Assembly (NCBI RefSeq): GCF_014323565.1
Contig: NZ_CP058669.1
Coordinates: forward strand, 186,001 to 250,000
DNA: 64,000 nt
Source: Hyphobacterium sp. CCMP332
GTDB lineage: Bacteria > Pseudomonadota > Alphaproteobacteria > Caulobacterales > Maricaulaceae
Direction: 5' to 3'
In this document: piece by piece, positions 17,096-26,426 of the stretch
Position numbering within the stretch: the stretch's first letter is position 1
Layout: every line of letters begins with the position of its first letter
Position numbers and translations under genes: made by a program
The notes under the pieces: generated by a model
What the model saw: only the letters and a program-made list of their open reading frames with translations
Database searches by the model: none
What the model was told of the DNA's origin: nothing

Positions 17096-19004
17096 ACTTT
17101 TGCTCCCAGCTCGGCCCAGTCGGCCTTGGTCAGTCCGCGTGTACCTTTTGATGATGACGCATTGATGTCAGGCCCGCGAAGGCCCGGCCCGTCCTTGTCG
17201 AAGAGGGCGGCCAGCTGTTCGGTCATCGCCCCGCCCAATTGCTCGACATCGGTGATGGTCACCGCGCGCCGGTAATAGCGCGTCACATCATGGCCAATAC
17301 CAATGGCCAGCAATTCCACATCTGTTTGCGGCGCTCGACCATGGCGATCATCTCGCGCAGATGCCGTTCCAGGTAGGCGCCGGGATTGGCGGATTGCGTG
17401 CCATCATCTACCGGCGCACCATCGGAAATCACCATCAGGATGCGCCGCTGTTCCGGGCGCATGGAAAGGCGCTTCCAGGACCACAACAGGGCCTCGCCGT
17501 CGATATTCTCTTTCAAGAGGCCTTCGCGCATCATCAGGCCGAGATTGACGCGGGAGCGCCGCCACGGCTCGTCGGCATTTTTATAGACAATGTGCCGGAT
17601 ATCATTGAGGCGGCCCGGATTGACCGGCTTGCCGGCCTCGACCCAGGCTTCCTTGGCGCGTCCGCCCTTCCAGGAGCGCGTGGTGAAGCCGAGAATCTCG
17701 GTCTTCACGCCGCAGCGTTCAAGGGTTCGGGCCAGAATGTCGGCACAAGACGCCGCCGTCATGATCGGTCGTCCCCGCATCGAGCCGGAATTGTCGATCA
17801 GCAGGGTGACAATCGTGTCGCGGAAATCGGTTTCCAGCTCCTGCTTGAAGGAGAGCGGTGAAGTCGGGTCGGTGACCACCCGCGTCAGGCGCGCCGGGTC
17901 CAGCACACCTTCCTCCAGATCAAAGCTCCACGAGCGCGTCTGCTGCGCCATCAGGCGACGTTGCAGGCGGTTGGCAAGACGCCCGACGACATTCTCCACG
18001 CCCTTCATATGCTGGTCGAGATAGCGCCGCAGGCGGGCCAGCTCCTCTTCATCGCACAAATCCTCGGCGCGGATGATTTCATCGAACTTGGTGGTGAAGA
18101 TGCGATAGCTCTCGGCCGGCCGGTCCTCGAAGCGGGCATAGTTCGGCCGTTCGGCACGCGCCGCCTCACCGGCCTCCTCGTCGCTGTCCAGCTCGCCCAG
18201 CGTCTCGTCGGACTGATAGTCGATCTCGTCCTCATCGGCGCTGTCGCCGTCGGCGTCGACATCCTCGCCCTGATCGCTGTCAGGCTGCGAATCGCCGTCC
18301 TCCTCGCCGGTCTGCTGCTCGCGCTCGGTGCCGGCATCCTCGTCATTATCGCTGTCGGAGTCTTCCGGATCGCCGCCAAGCTCATCGGCGAGGTCGAGAT
18401 CGCGGATCACTTCTTCCAGGGCTTTGGCAAAGGCTTTCTGATCATCCGCGCTTTGCGCCAGCGCATCCAGCGCCTCGCCGGCGCGGGTTTCCAGATCCTC
18501 GCGCCAGACCGTCATCAGCCCTTCGGCCAGCTTGGTCGTCGGGCGGCCGGTAATGCGCTCGCGGATCATCAGGCCGACGGCCTCGTTCAGCGGCGCTTGC
18601 TGGCGGTCCTCGACGCGGTTCCAGCCTTTCTGGACGGCTTTCGCCTCCAGCGCGGCTTCCAGATTGGCCGCCACGCCACGCATGGCCTTCGCGCCCAGAC
18701 TTTCCACGCGCGCCTGCTCGGCGGCATCGAAGATGGCCCGGGCCTGTGATCCTGGCGGCAATGTCTCGGCCCAGGTCTGCTTGTTGTGATGCAGCAATTT
18801 CAGCGCCATGGCGTCGGAGCGCCCGCGCGCGGCCTTGGCTGATCCGGCATCGACCTCGCCCGGATTGGGCAGGGTCATCTTGCCCTTGGCATAGCTCGCA
18901 ATCTCGCCGCCAAAGCGCACTTCCAGATCCTTGTCCTGGGCAATCGCCCGGGCGGAAATGGCAAGGGCGCGTTTGAACGCATCGGCGAGGGGATTATCGG
19001 TCAT
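17092..19004 (-). pseudogene. cobT: cobT, cobaltochelatase subunit, with one frameshift near its 3' end
   Basis: CobT, the VWA-domain partner of the CobS AAA+ ring in aerobic cobaltochelatase, which inserts cobalt into hydrogenobyrinate diamide. The long frame from 19004 has the N-terminal helical part, a strongly acidic Asp/Glu-rich middle (about residues 210-300) and a VWA MIDAS motif [11 protein letters not shown]. Near 17325 the frame breaks: after VERRK the natural ending [18 protein letters not shown] continues in the adjacent frame to the stop at 17092. One missing A in an A-run (AAAA to AAA) would restore it. The stop then forms GTGA with the next gene. Sequence error or true mutation cannot be told apart here. 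Confidence 0.9.
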
Positions 19005-19012
19005 TTCACGGC

Positions 19013-20025
19013 CTACGCCGCGCTGGCGGGTTTCGCGGGCGAGGGTTTCAGCGGCGCTTCGGGCAGATCCTCGCCGAAGACGCGCTGGTAGAATTCCGCA
19101 ATCGTCGGGCGCTCCAGCTCGTCACACTTGTTGAGGAATGTCAGGCGGAAGGCATGGCCGATATCGCCGAAAATGTCGGCATTCTCCGCCCATGTCAGCA
19201 CGGTGCGCGGGCTCATCACGGTGGAGATGTCGCCATTCATGAAGGCATCGCGGCTCATATCCGCCACCTTCACCATGTCGGCGATGGTTTTCCTGCCCTC
19301 ATCGGTCGCGGCCTTATCCGAGCAGGTTCTTGGCGAGCACGATCTCTTCTCGGCGTCGCCGGCAGATAATTCAGCGTCGCGACAATCGACCAGCGGTCCA
19401 TCTGACCCTGATTGATCTGCTGGGTGCCGTGATAGAGGCCCGTCGTATCGCCGAGCCCGACCGTATTGGTCGTCGCAAACAGACGGAAATAGGGGTGCGG
19501 GCGGATCACCTTGGTCTGGTCCAGAAGGGTCAGCGAGCCTGCGGATTCCAGCACGCGCTGGATCACGAACATCACATCCGGGCGGCCGGCATCATATTCG
19601 TCAAACAGGAGAGCGACAGGACGTTGCAGCGCCCAGGGCAGAATACCTTCCTGGAATTCGGTGACCTGCTTGCCATCGCGCAACACGATGGCGTCCTTGC
19701 CGACCATGTCGATACGCGAGACGTGACTGTCCAGATTGATCCGGATCATCGGCCATTTCAGGCGCGCGGCGACCTGTTCCACATGGGTGGATTTGCCGGT
19801 GCCGTGATAGCCCTGGATCATCACCCGGCGATTGCGCGCAAAGCCCGCCAGAATGGCGCGCGTGGTCGCCGGATCAAACACATAGGCCGGGTCGACGGGC
19901 GGTGAATGTTCGTCAGCTTGCGAAAAGGCCATGACCTCGAAGCCGGGGTCGAAGCCGAACAGGGCTTCGCAATCGGCGACGATATCGGGTTCATTCAGGG
20001 GAAAATTATCACTCATGGCACTCAT
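19013..20025 (-). pseudogene. cobS: cobS, cobaltochelatase AAA+ subunit, with clustered indels
   Basis: CobS is the MoxR-type AAA+ ATPase that drives cobaltochelatase. The first frame has Walker A GYHGTGKSTHVEQ, Walker [10 protein letters not shown] and sensor-1 [11 protein letters not shown]. After LNYLP the reading frame is lost, then recovers downstream as [15 protein letters not shown] through [10 protein letters not shown] to a stop at 19013. Between about 19316 and 19358 the expected residues can be read in pieces (GDAEK, then [10 protein letters not shown], then [11 protein letters not shown]) in different frames. This is explained by two lost G residues and a lost CTCGG repeat unit. 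It lies 8 bases before cobT, the usual order. Confidence 0.9.
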
Positions 20026-20127
20026 ATATCGGGTGAATCGCGCCGGTATCCAGCACGGTTTTCATGTGGAGTGTCTGACTAGCACGGGCCTTGCGGGCGC
20101 GGGAAGACCGCACCTGCTCACAAGCTG

Positions 20128-20745
20128 TTACGCCATTCCCGCATTTTTGAGGATCTGATAGGCGTGAATCACCCGGCCCAGCTGTTCCTCTGACGAGCGG
20201 TCCCCGCCATTGGCGTCGGGGTGAAAGCGTTTCACCATCTCAGCATAGCGCTTCTTGATGATGCCCTTGCTCTCGCTGCCATCCAGATTCAGCGTTTCAA
20301 GCGCCATGGATTGCAGCTTGCCATAGCGTTTGCGGCGCTCTTCGGGCGGCACATCGTTTTCCGGACGCTTGCCGAACAGGTTGTAGGGATCGGTAAATCC
20401 GTCCCGGAAATCCTTGGACGCCTTGCCCGCTTTCGCGCGCTTGCCGGTATTGGAACGGAAATTCCAGGTCGGGCGGTGACCATAATGCGCCGAGGCGTTG
20501 AAGGCGGCGACGGCGTCCTCGTCCATATCCTCGAAGAAATTCCACGATTTGTTGTACTGACCCGCATGGCTCTTGCAGAACCAGTGCACATCGTTCAGAT
20601 CGGCAGTGCCCTTGGGTGCACGGCTATCGCCATGCGCGCGGCAGCCCGGCCATTCACACACCCGCTCCTCAGGTGCCGCCTGATCGCTCGGCGGCTTGAT
20701 GCGGATGTCTTTAAAGCGCGGCTTGTAGTTAAAATCGCCTTCCAT
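20128..20745 (-). CDS. J-domain (DnaJ-like) protein
   Basis: 205 residues. An N-terminal region contains CEWPGC and a second Cys/His pair (WFCKSHAG), suggestive of a small metal-binding site. A C-terminal J domain carries the HPD motif in VKRFHPDANGGD, the residues that stimulate Hsp70 ATPase. The C-terminal rather than N-terminal placement of the J domain is the arrangement of a conserved alphaproteobacterial protein found next to cobS and bolA. The ATG at 20745 (MEGDFNYKPR) is preferred to a longer start. It is divergent from bolA. Confidence 0.87.
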   Translation of the reverse strand: MEGDFNYKPRFKDIRIKPPSDQAAPEERVCEWPGCRAHGDSRAPKGTADLNDVHWFCKSHAGQYNKSWNFFEDMDEDAVAAFNASAHYGHRPTWNFRSNTGKRAKAGKASKDFRDGFTDPYNLFGKRPENDVPPEERRKRYGKLQSMALETLNLDGSESKGIIKKRYAEMVKRFHPDANGGDRSSEEQLGRVIHAYQILKNAGMA

Positions 20746-20800
20746 ATGCGTAAGTATGGGGCGACACGGATTAAGCGGCAACTAAGCGGAGGTGTAATTG

Positions 20801-21058
20801 ATGGGTGAAGTTCAGCAACAGATCGAAAACAAGCTGCGGGCGGCCTTCTCTCCGGAGGCGCTGACCGTCACCGATGAGAGCGCTCTGCATGCCGGACATG
20901 CCGGCGCGCCCGATGGCGGGCAGAGCCATTTTCACGTTGACATCTCCGCTACCGCTCTGGCCGGATTATCCCGCGTGGAACGCCAGCGCGCCATCAACAA
21001 GGCCCTGGCCGAGGAGCTGGCCGGCCCGGTTCACGCCCTGCGCATGACGGTGCGTTAG
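20801..21058 (+). CDS. bolA: BolA-family protein
   Basis: 85 residues. The BolA fold is recognised from the N-terminal helix (IENKLRAAF), the conserved ESALHAGH region and the C-terminal RVERQRAINKALAEEL-GPVHALRM motif. BolA proteins pair with monothiol glutaredoxins in iron-sulfur cluster handling and stress-related regulation. GGAGG is positioned upstream of the ATG at 20801. It is divergent from the J-domain gene with a 55-base gap. Confidence 0.93.
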   Translation: MGEVQQQIENKLRAAFSPEALTVTDESALHAGHAGAPDGGQSHFHVDISATALAGLSRVERQRAINKALAEELAGPVHALRMTVR

Positions 21059-21061
21059 TTT

Positions 21062-21233
21062 TCCCTCGCCCCGCTTGCGGGGAGAGGGAAGAGAAACCGG
21101 ATGGTCAATCCGGTTTCGAGGGTGAGGGGCCTTTTCCAGCTCGCGCTTCATTCTGCAAACGATTTCGCGATTTGGATGCCTTACCCCCTCACCCTACCCT
21201 CTCCCCTTGAAGGGGGCGAGGGAAATTGGGTGC
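21062..21233. repeat. Large imperfect palindrome made of two inverted repeat units
   Basis: The left unit (CCCTCGCCCCGCTTGCGGGG, then GAGAGGGA and GAGGGTGAGGGG) and the right unit (CCCCTCACCCT, then ACCCTCTCCCC and GGGGGCGAGGGAA) are inverted relative to one another across about 170 bases. The same arms recur at 49347-49462. It fills the gap between bolA and the DUF188 gene. Function unknown; REP-like. Confidence 0.7.
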
Positions 21234-21272
21234 GGCGCTTGAATCCTCGGCGAGAGGCAATAAGGAAACACC

Positions 21273-21719
21273 ATGACCCTCTATATCGATGCCGATGCCT
21301 GTCCGGTGAAGGACGAAGCGATTCGCGTGGCCGAGCGTCACGAGACCGAGGTGAAACTCGTCTGCGACGGCGGTCTGCGCCGTCCGCAAAGCCCGTGGGC
21401 GCAACTGGTCATCGTGCCGGAAGGCGCGGATGCGGCGGATAACTGGATCGCGGAGCATATCGGACCGGGCGATATCTGCGTGACCAGCGATATTCCGCTC
21501 GCCGACCGCTGCCTGAAGGCGGGCGGTCTGGTCATTGATCACAAGGGCAAGGCCTTTGATGCCGACAATATCGGGTCCGTTCTGGCGACCCGCAATCTGA
21601 TGACGGATTTGCGTTCGGCGGGCGCCATGGAGGGCGGGGGCGGCCGGCCCTATACCCCGCGTGACCGCTCCGCTTTCCTAAACGGGCTCGAAATCCTGTT
21701 CCAGAAGCTGAAGCGCTAG
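21273..21719 (+). CDS. YaiI/YqxD family protein (DUF188)
   Basis: 148 residues with the family signature [17 protein letters not shown] at the N-terminus and [14 protein letters not shown] in the middle. The conserved Asp residues suggest a PIN-like metal-dependent nuclease fold. The biological role is not established. It converges on the CorC-family gene, with the two stops overlapping in a CTAG. Confidence 0.9.
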   Translation: MTLYIDADACPVKDEAIRVAERHETEVKLVCDGGLRRPQSPWAQLVIVPEGADAADNWIAEHIGPGDICVTSDIPLADRCLKAGGLVIDHKGKAFDADNIGSVLATRNLMTDLRSAGAMEGGGGRPYTPRDRSAFLNGLEILFQKLKR

Positions 21720-22987
21720 GCCTCTTCCGGCAATTCCTGAACCCGCATCAGGATGATCTGATTGCGAACGCGTTCGATGATTTCAAATCGGGCGCCGTGA
21801 AAGCTGAAGACCTGTCCCGGTTCCGGAATGGTCTGGCTTTCATGAATGACGAGCCCGGCCATGGTGACCGCTTCCTCATCCGGCAAATCCCAGTCCAGAG
21901 CCCGATTAACGTCGCGAATGGGCGTATGCCCGTCGACCATCCAGACGCCCTCGGACTCCATGCGCACGCCGTCGACGACGATATCGTGCTCGTCCTCGAT
22001 CTCGCCGACAATCTCTTCGAGAATATCCTCCAGCGTCACCAGACCCATCAGTGCGCCATATTCATCGACGATCAGCGCAAAGTGTTCGCGCTTTTCGCGA
22101 AAAGCATTGAGTTGATCCAGAAGCTCTGTCGTTTCCGGCACGAACCAGGGCTCGCGCATGACCGTATTGAGGTCGATCGCAGTGGCATCGCCGCCCGCAT
22201 TGAGCAGCGCTCTTGCGAGATCGCGCGCATGCAGGACGCCGACAATGTTTTCGGCATCGTCCTTGTAAAGCGGCAGGCGAGTATGCGGACTGTTAAGCGC
22301 CGCGGCAACAATTTCGCCCATCGGCAGCCCGGCATCAATCATCGTGATATTCTTACGGTGTACCATCACATCATCGACCGTCAACTCGCGCAGATCGAGC
22401 ACACCGCCCAGCATGTCGCGGTCATTTTTCACAACGCCGCCTTCCTGGTGGTGCAGGTCGATATGACCCCGCAATTCATCGTGCGAAGACAGGACAGGGC
22501 CTTCCACTCGCGCGCCCATCAACCTCAGGGCAAAGCGGACAATGGCCTGAACCGTGCCGACGATCGGTGCAAAAATGCGGACAAACAGCAGGATGGGCAG
22601 CGAGACCGCTTGCGCAAACCGGTCAGGGTTCGACAAGGCATAGGTCTTGGGCAGAACTTCCGCGAAAATCAGCACAAGTGCCGTCATCACCAGCGTCGCA
22701 TAGACGACACCGTGCTCGCCGAAGACCTCCAGGAAGACCGCCGTCGCCATGGCGGAGGCGAGAATGTTGACGAGGTTATTGCCCAGCAGAATGCCGCCGA
22801 TCAGCCGCTCCCGGTCCTCGGTCAGCAGCGTCACCCGCCGCGCAGCATGCTGGCCCTCCTTTTCCAGCTGCAACATCCGCGCCCGCGAAACAGCGGTGAG
22901 GGAGGTCTCCGAGCCCGAGAAAAAGGCGGACATAAACAGGAGGAGCACAATTCCGCCAAGCGAAATCAGGATCCATGTCTCGGTCAT
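21716..22987 (-). CDS. HlyC/CorC-type membrane transporter-like protein (CNNM-CBS-CorC)
   Basis: 423 residues. An N-terminal DUF21/CNNM region has about four hydrophobic segments ([25 protein letters not shown] at the start, seen as [11 protein letters not shown]). A CBS pair follows ([14 protein letters not shown] and a second repeat around [30 protein letters not shown], seen as [13 protein letters not shown]). It ends with a CorC_HlyC domain. The family is linked to magnesium/cobalt efflux or membrane homeostasis; haemolytic activity should not be assumed. The ATG overlaps the aroB stop by 4 bases, so it is the last gene of an aroK-aroB-corC operon. Confidence 0.9.
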   Translation of the reverse strand: MTETWILISLGGIVLLLFMSAFFSGSETSLTAVSRARMLQLEKEGQHAARRVTLLTEDRERLIGGILLGNNLVNILASAMATAVFLEVFGEHGVVYATLVMTALVLIFAEVLPKTYALSNPDRFAQAVSLPILLFVRIFAPIVGTVQAIVRFALRLMGARVEGPVLSSHDELRGHIDLHHQEGGVVKNDRDMLGGVLDLRELTVDDVMVHRKNITMIDAGLPMGEIVAAALNSPHTRLPLYKDDAENIVGVLHARDLARALLNAGGDATAIDLNTVMREPWFVPETTELLDQLNAFREKREHFALIVDEYGALMGLVTLEDILEEIVGEIEDEHDIVVDGVRMESEGVWMVDGHTPIRDVNRALDWDLPDEEAVTMAGLVIHESQTIPEPGQVFSFHGARFEIIERVRNQIILMRVQELPEEA

Positions 22988-24063
22988 TGTATCTGGTCTT
23001 TCAGAAAGTTGAGGAGATCAGCCGGATCGGTCTGATCGTGGATAAAGGCATTGCCAATGCCGCGTGCAAGGACGAGGCGGATCGCGCCGCCTGAATTCTT
23101 CTTATCATGGCGCATACGCTCCAGCATAGACTCCGCTGAAAAGGGCGCACCCGGCAGGGCAGACAGCCGTGTTTCCAGACCTGTGCGCTGCAGGTGGCCG
23201 CCCACCCGCTTCGCATCCGCCTCCGGGCAGAGGCCCAGCCGGGCCGAATAGTCAAAGGCCAGCGCCATACCGGCAGCGACCGCTTCACCGTGCAGCAGCT
23301 GGCCCGCCGCCTCGCTTTCCAGCGCATGACCGAATGTGTGTCCGAGATTGAGCAAGGCGCGTGAGCCGGCCTCTCTTTCGTCGGCCGCGACAATCTTCGC
23401 CTTGAAAGCGATGGCCGTCTTGAGGTGGGCTTGAAGATGATCGGGGCCTTTTGAGGCTTCCAGATCCGTAAACATGTCGGCGTCGCCAATCAGCGCCGCC
23501 TTGATGATCTCGGCATAGCCCGCTTTCATCTGCCGGCCGGGCAGGGTCGACAGAAAAGCGAGATCGGCGATCACGAGGCTCGGCTGGTGAAACACACCGA
23601 CCAGGTTTTTGCCCTGCGGCATGTTGATCGCGGTTTTGCCGCCGACCGAAGAATCCGCCATCGACAGCAGGGTCGTCGGAATCTGGATGACATCAATGCC
23701 GCGCTTGTAGAGGGCCGCAGCCAGCCCGGCGAGGTCGCCGGTAACACCCCCGCCGATGGCCAAAACAGCATCGCCGCGCTCCAGCCCGCAGTCCAGCATA
23801 CGGCCCAGCACGGTTTCCAGCTGACCGAAGGATTTCGCGCGCTCGCCGTCTGGAATTTCAATCGCCTCTCCGGCCAGAGAAATGCCCGCCAGGGCCGCCG
23901 TGATTTTCTTGGCATGGAGCTGCGCCACATGCGCATCCACGAGAATGGCAAAGCGGCGTTCGGAGCGAAATACGCTATGTGGCCGCGCCGCTTCCAGCGC
24001 GCCCTCGCCGACGATCACATCATAGCTGCGCCCGCCCAGATCAATGGCAATGGTTTCAGTCAT
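22984..24063 (-). CDS. aroB: 3-dehydroquinate synthase
   Basis: 359 residues, normal length. It converts DAHP to 3-dehydroquinate with NAD and a divalent metal, the second step of the shikimate pathway. Visible are EIPDGERAKS, the NAD-binding glycine loop AIGGGVTGDLAGLAAA, the conserved PTTLLSMADSSVGGKTAIN block and the metal His in LNLGHTFGHALES and HGEAVAAGM. It overlaps aroK by 8 bases upstream and the CorC gene by 4 bases downstream, giving tight coupling. Confidence 0.97.
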   Translation of the reverse strand: MTETIAIDLGGRSYDVIVGEGALEAARPHSVFRSERRFAILVDAHVAQLHAKKITAALAGISLAGEAIEIPDGERAKSFGQLETVLGRMLDCGLERGDAVLAIGGGVTGDLAGLAAALYKRGIDVIQIPTTLLSMADSSVGGKTAINMPQGKNLVGVFHQPSLVIADLAFLSTLPGRQMKAGYAEIIKAALIGDADMFTDLEASKGPDHLQAHLKTAIAFKAKIVAADEREAGSRALLNLGHTFGHALESEAAGQLLHGEAVAAGMALAFDYSARLGLCPEADAKRVGGHLQRTGLETRLSALPGAPFSAESMLERMRHDKKNSGGAIRLVLARGIGNAFIHDQTDPADLLNFLKDQIQ

Positions 24064-24622
24064 CTACGGCCTTCGCCTCGAAGCCGTAATCAACCAGCGC
24101 CTCCAGAATACGATTGACGGCGGTCGCATGCGGTCCGGTATCGCCCTGTATCTGGAGATTGGCTTCGGCATAGGCGGCTTCGCGCTTTGCCATAAGGTCG
24201 GCCATCACGGCGCGCGGGTCTTCGGTGTGCAAAAGCGGCCGCGTATCCCGCCGGGACACCCGCTCCATCAGCGTATCCAGATCAGCCTTCAACCAGACCG
24301 AAATCGCTTTCTCGCGAACCAGCCGGCGCGTCTCGTCATTCACGAAAGCCCCGCCGCCCAGTGCAATCACCGCCTGCGGTTCATCCAGAAGCCGGGCAAT
24401 GACGCGGCGTTCGCCATCGCGAAAAGCGGCTTCACCGAAATCGGTGAATATTTCCGCCACCGGTCGGTCCGCGGCTTTCTCGATCTCCTCATCGGCGTCC
24501 ACAAAAGGCAGATTCAGCGCAGCCGCGAGGCGGCGGCCGACCGTGGTCTTGCCCGCGCCCATCAGCCCGACCAGCACGATGGGACGCGCGGCGGGCGGCA
24601 AATCAGCAGAATCTTCACTCAT
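24056..24622 (-). CDS. aroK: Shikimate kinase
   Basis: 188 residues. It phosphorylates shikimate at O3. The P-loop is GLMGAGKTTVGRRLA (G19 to T26), DADEEIE carries the shikimate and magnesium Asp pair, FGEAAFRDGERRV is the shikimate-binding region and ALGGGAF the Walker-B-like segment. The C-terminal lid is RRDTRPLL. It is the first gene of the aroK-aroB-corC operon. Alphaproteobacteria usually keep this pair beside xerD, as here with xerD 1.8 kb away on the other strand. Confidence 0.96.
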   Translation of the reverse strand: MSEDSADLPPAARPIVLVGLMGAGKTTVGRRLAAALNLPFVDADEEIEKAADRPVAEIFTDFGEAAFRDGERRVIARLLDEPQAVIALGGGAFVNDETRRLVREKAISVWLKADLDTLMERVSRRDTRPLLHTEDPRAVMADLMAKREAAYAEANLQIQGDTGPHATAVNRILEALVDYGFEAKAVDD

Positions 24623-24703
24623 TGGAACATCATATAGCCGTCAGCCTTGGTCTGGAAATTGCCGCATTCACCCGTAATGTGACGATAAGCCGTGGAGCAT
24701 GCA

Positions 24704-24844
24704 ATGCGTAACACACTGATAGCCCTGCTTGTCGGCGTCGTCGTTCTGGTGGGAGGATTTTTTGTCCTTGCCATGATTGGCGGCGGTCTGGAACCGCAAA
24801 CCGAAGAGGTCCGCGTTGATGTCACCGACCAATTATCTCGCTAG
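24704..24844 (+). CDS. Small single-pass membrane protein, 46 residues
   Basis: A 46-codon frame starts with ATG at 24704, preceded by a GTGGAG sequence. It encodes MRNTLIALLVGVVVLVGG followed by more hydrophobic residues and an acidic tail rich in Glu, Val and Asp ending in DQLSR. This gives one membrane helix with a short charged C-terminus. The last 26 bases overlap the start of the secreted protein gene at 24819, so translation of the two may be coupled. No family recognised. The position, codon choice and hydrophobic profile favour a real gene, but it is unproven. Confidence 0.5.
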   Translation: MRNTLIALLVGVVVLVGGFFVLAMIGGGLEPQTEEVRVDVTDQLSR

Positions 24845-26426
24845 TTTCGCCCTTCTCCTGATGGCGGGCAGTTCCGCCGTTCACGCCCGCCAGGACATCG
24901 AGGTCCGTCAGCTGGGCGCGCTCGATCCGCTGGAAGTCGGCGTCGCGCAGAACGGCCTCGGCGACAATCTCTGGGCGGGCTCAACCGTCCAGACAGCACT
25001 CAATGCGCTGGAAGTCCTGCCGTCCGCCAGCAGCGAAGGGTATTCATCGCCCTCTCGCGCCAATCTCGTCGCGCTCGCACTCTTGTCCGGAGGCTCACCG
25101 CCACAGGGCGGCCGCGGCAATGAAGCGCTGGCGACACTTCGCGCCGACCGTCTGCTCGCCGCGTCCGGTGCCGAAGCGGTTTATAGCCTGCTCGAACGCA
25201 CGCCCGGCCTAGACCGCGCGCCCAATCTGGCCCGCTTGCATGCGGAAACCGCTTTCGCGCTGGCCGCAGGGGATGCCGGCTGCCGGACGACGAACGGTCT
25301 GATTGTCGGCCGCGACCAGCCCTACTGGCTGCGCGCGCGCGCCTTTTGCCATGCCCTCAATGGCGAGGATGCGGCGGCGGAATTGTCCGCCGATCTGGCA
25401 CGCGCCAGCGAGCCGGACGACAACTATGACGGCCTGCTCTATGCCATCACCATCGGCAGCTGGACGGTCAATAACGTTACCGCGGATACCGGTCTGGATT
25501 GGGCGCTGGCCGCTGTCTCACCGGCAGAAGGGCGGCCCGTGGTGGATCTGACCGGAGCACCGCAATGGCTGGTCGATGTCGCCGAGGCCAATTCGAGCCG
25601 GCCGGAGCTGGAAGTCGAGCCCGCTCTCGCGCTTGAAGGTCTGTCCATGCAGGAAGGCGTGGCGCGCGATGAACGCCTCGATCAGCTGATCCGTCAGGAT
25701 TATGACCGGCTTGTCGCCGCTCAGGCGCTGGGCATTGCGCTTCAGGAAGCCGACCGGGACAATGAATTCATGCGGGTGGCGCGCCGCTATGGCCGCGAAG
25801 TTGCGACCCTGCCCGTGGCGTATGAGACCATCGAATTCGGTGGACGCTTTGCGCTGGCCGCGCTCGCTGTGGGCGATCTGGCGACTGCACGCGATTGGCG
25901 GCAGGCGCTTGAAGAGGGCCCGCCGCTGCGACAGCTCCCGACGCATTATGACCCCACCAAGCCGGACATGATCATGGACACGCCGTCGGAGGATCGTCCT
26001 CAATGGAATCCACCATCGCCGTCCTATCTGGTCGGTCTGGATCTGGCCTTCAGTATCGCCCAGGACCACATTCGCCGCTCGATGTCGGCCGCCCTCATTC
26101 AGGCGCGTCTGGAAGCCGGTCCGCAAGGTCTGGGTGACGTTGCAGGCCTCGCCGGCCTGGGTGCCGGCGCTCCGGCGGATTTGCGTCTGGCGCTATTCAA
26201 TTCCCCCGCCGTGAATGTGTCTCCGGCGCTGGCGGCGATGGATGCCGCTGCGCTTTCAGGTGCCCGTGCGGAAACGGCCTTGCTGGCCGCGCAGGTGCTT
26301 GATGAAGGTCCGGCGGGGGCCACGCCTCTGGAGCTGATGCGGATTACCGCCGCGCTCGACCGGGTCGGCCTGCGTGATATCGCCCTCTCCATCATGCTGG
26401 AACGCCTGATCGTGGAGCTGGCGTGA
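24819..26426 (+). CDS. Secreted helical-repeat-like protein of unknown function
   Basis: 535 residues. A signal peptide (YLASFALLLMAGSSAVHA) is followed by a long Ala/Leu-rich mature region with no transmembrane segment. Motifs such as AETAFALAAGDAGC, ARAFCHALNGEDAAAELSAD and FALAALAVGDLATARDW look like helical TPR-type hairpins, with two Cys that could be paired. Homologous-looking secreted proteins occur between aroK and xerD in related bacteria, by general recollection. The ATG at 24819 is preferred to the upstream frame. It overlaps xerD by 4 bases (GTGA), so both are probably co-transcribed. The molecular role is unknown. Confidence 0.6.
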   Translation: MSPTNYLASFALLLMAGSSAVHARQDIEVRQLGALDPLEVGVAQNGLGDNLWAGSTVQTALNALEVLPSASSEGYSSPSRANLVALALLSGGSPPQGGRGNEALATLRADRLLAASGAEAVYSLLERTPGLDRAPNLARLHAETAFALAAGDAGCRTTNGLIVGRDQPYWLRARAFCHALNGEDAAAELSADLARASEPDDNYDGLLYAITIGSWTVNNVTADTGLDWALAAVSPAEGRPVVDLTGAPQWLVDVAEANSSRPELEVEPALALEGLSMQEGVARDERLDQLIRQDYDRLVAAQALGIALQEADRDNEFMRVARRYGREVATLPVAYETIEFGGRFALAALAVGDLATARDWRQALEEGPPLRQLPTHYDPTKPDMIMDTPSEDRPQWNPPSPSYLVGLDLAFSIAQDHIRRSMSAALIQARLEAGPQGLGDVAGLAGLGAGAPADLRLALFNSPAVNVSPALAAMDAAALSGARAETALLAAQVLDEGPAGATPLELMRITAALDRVGLRDIALSIMLERLIVELA

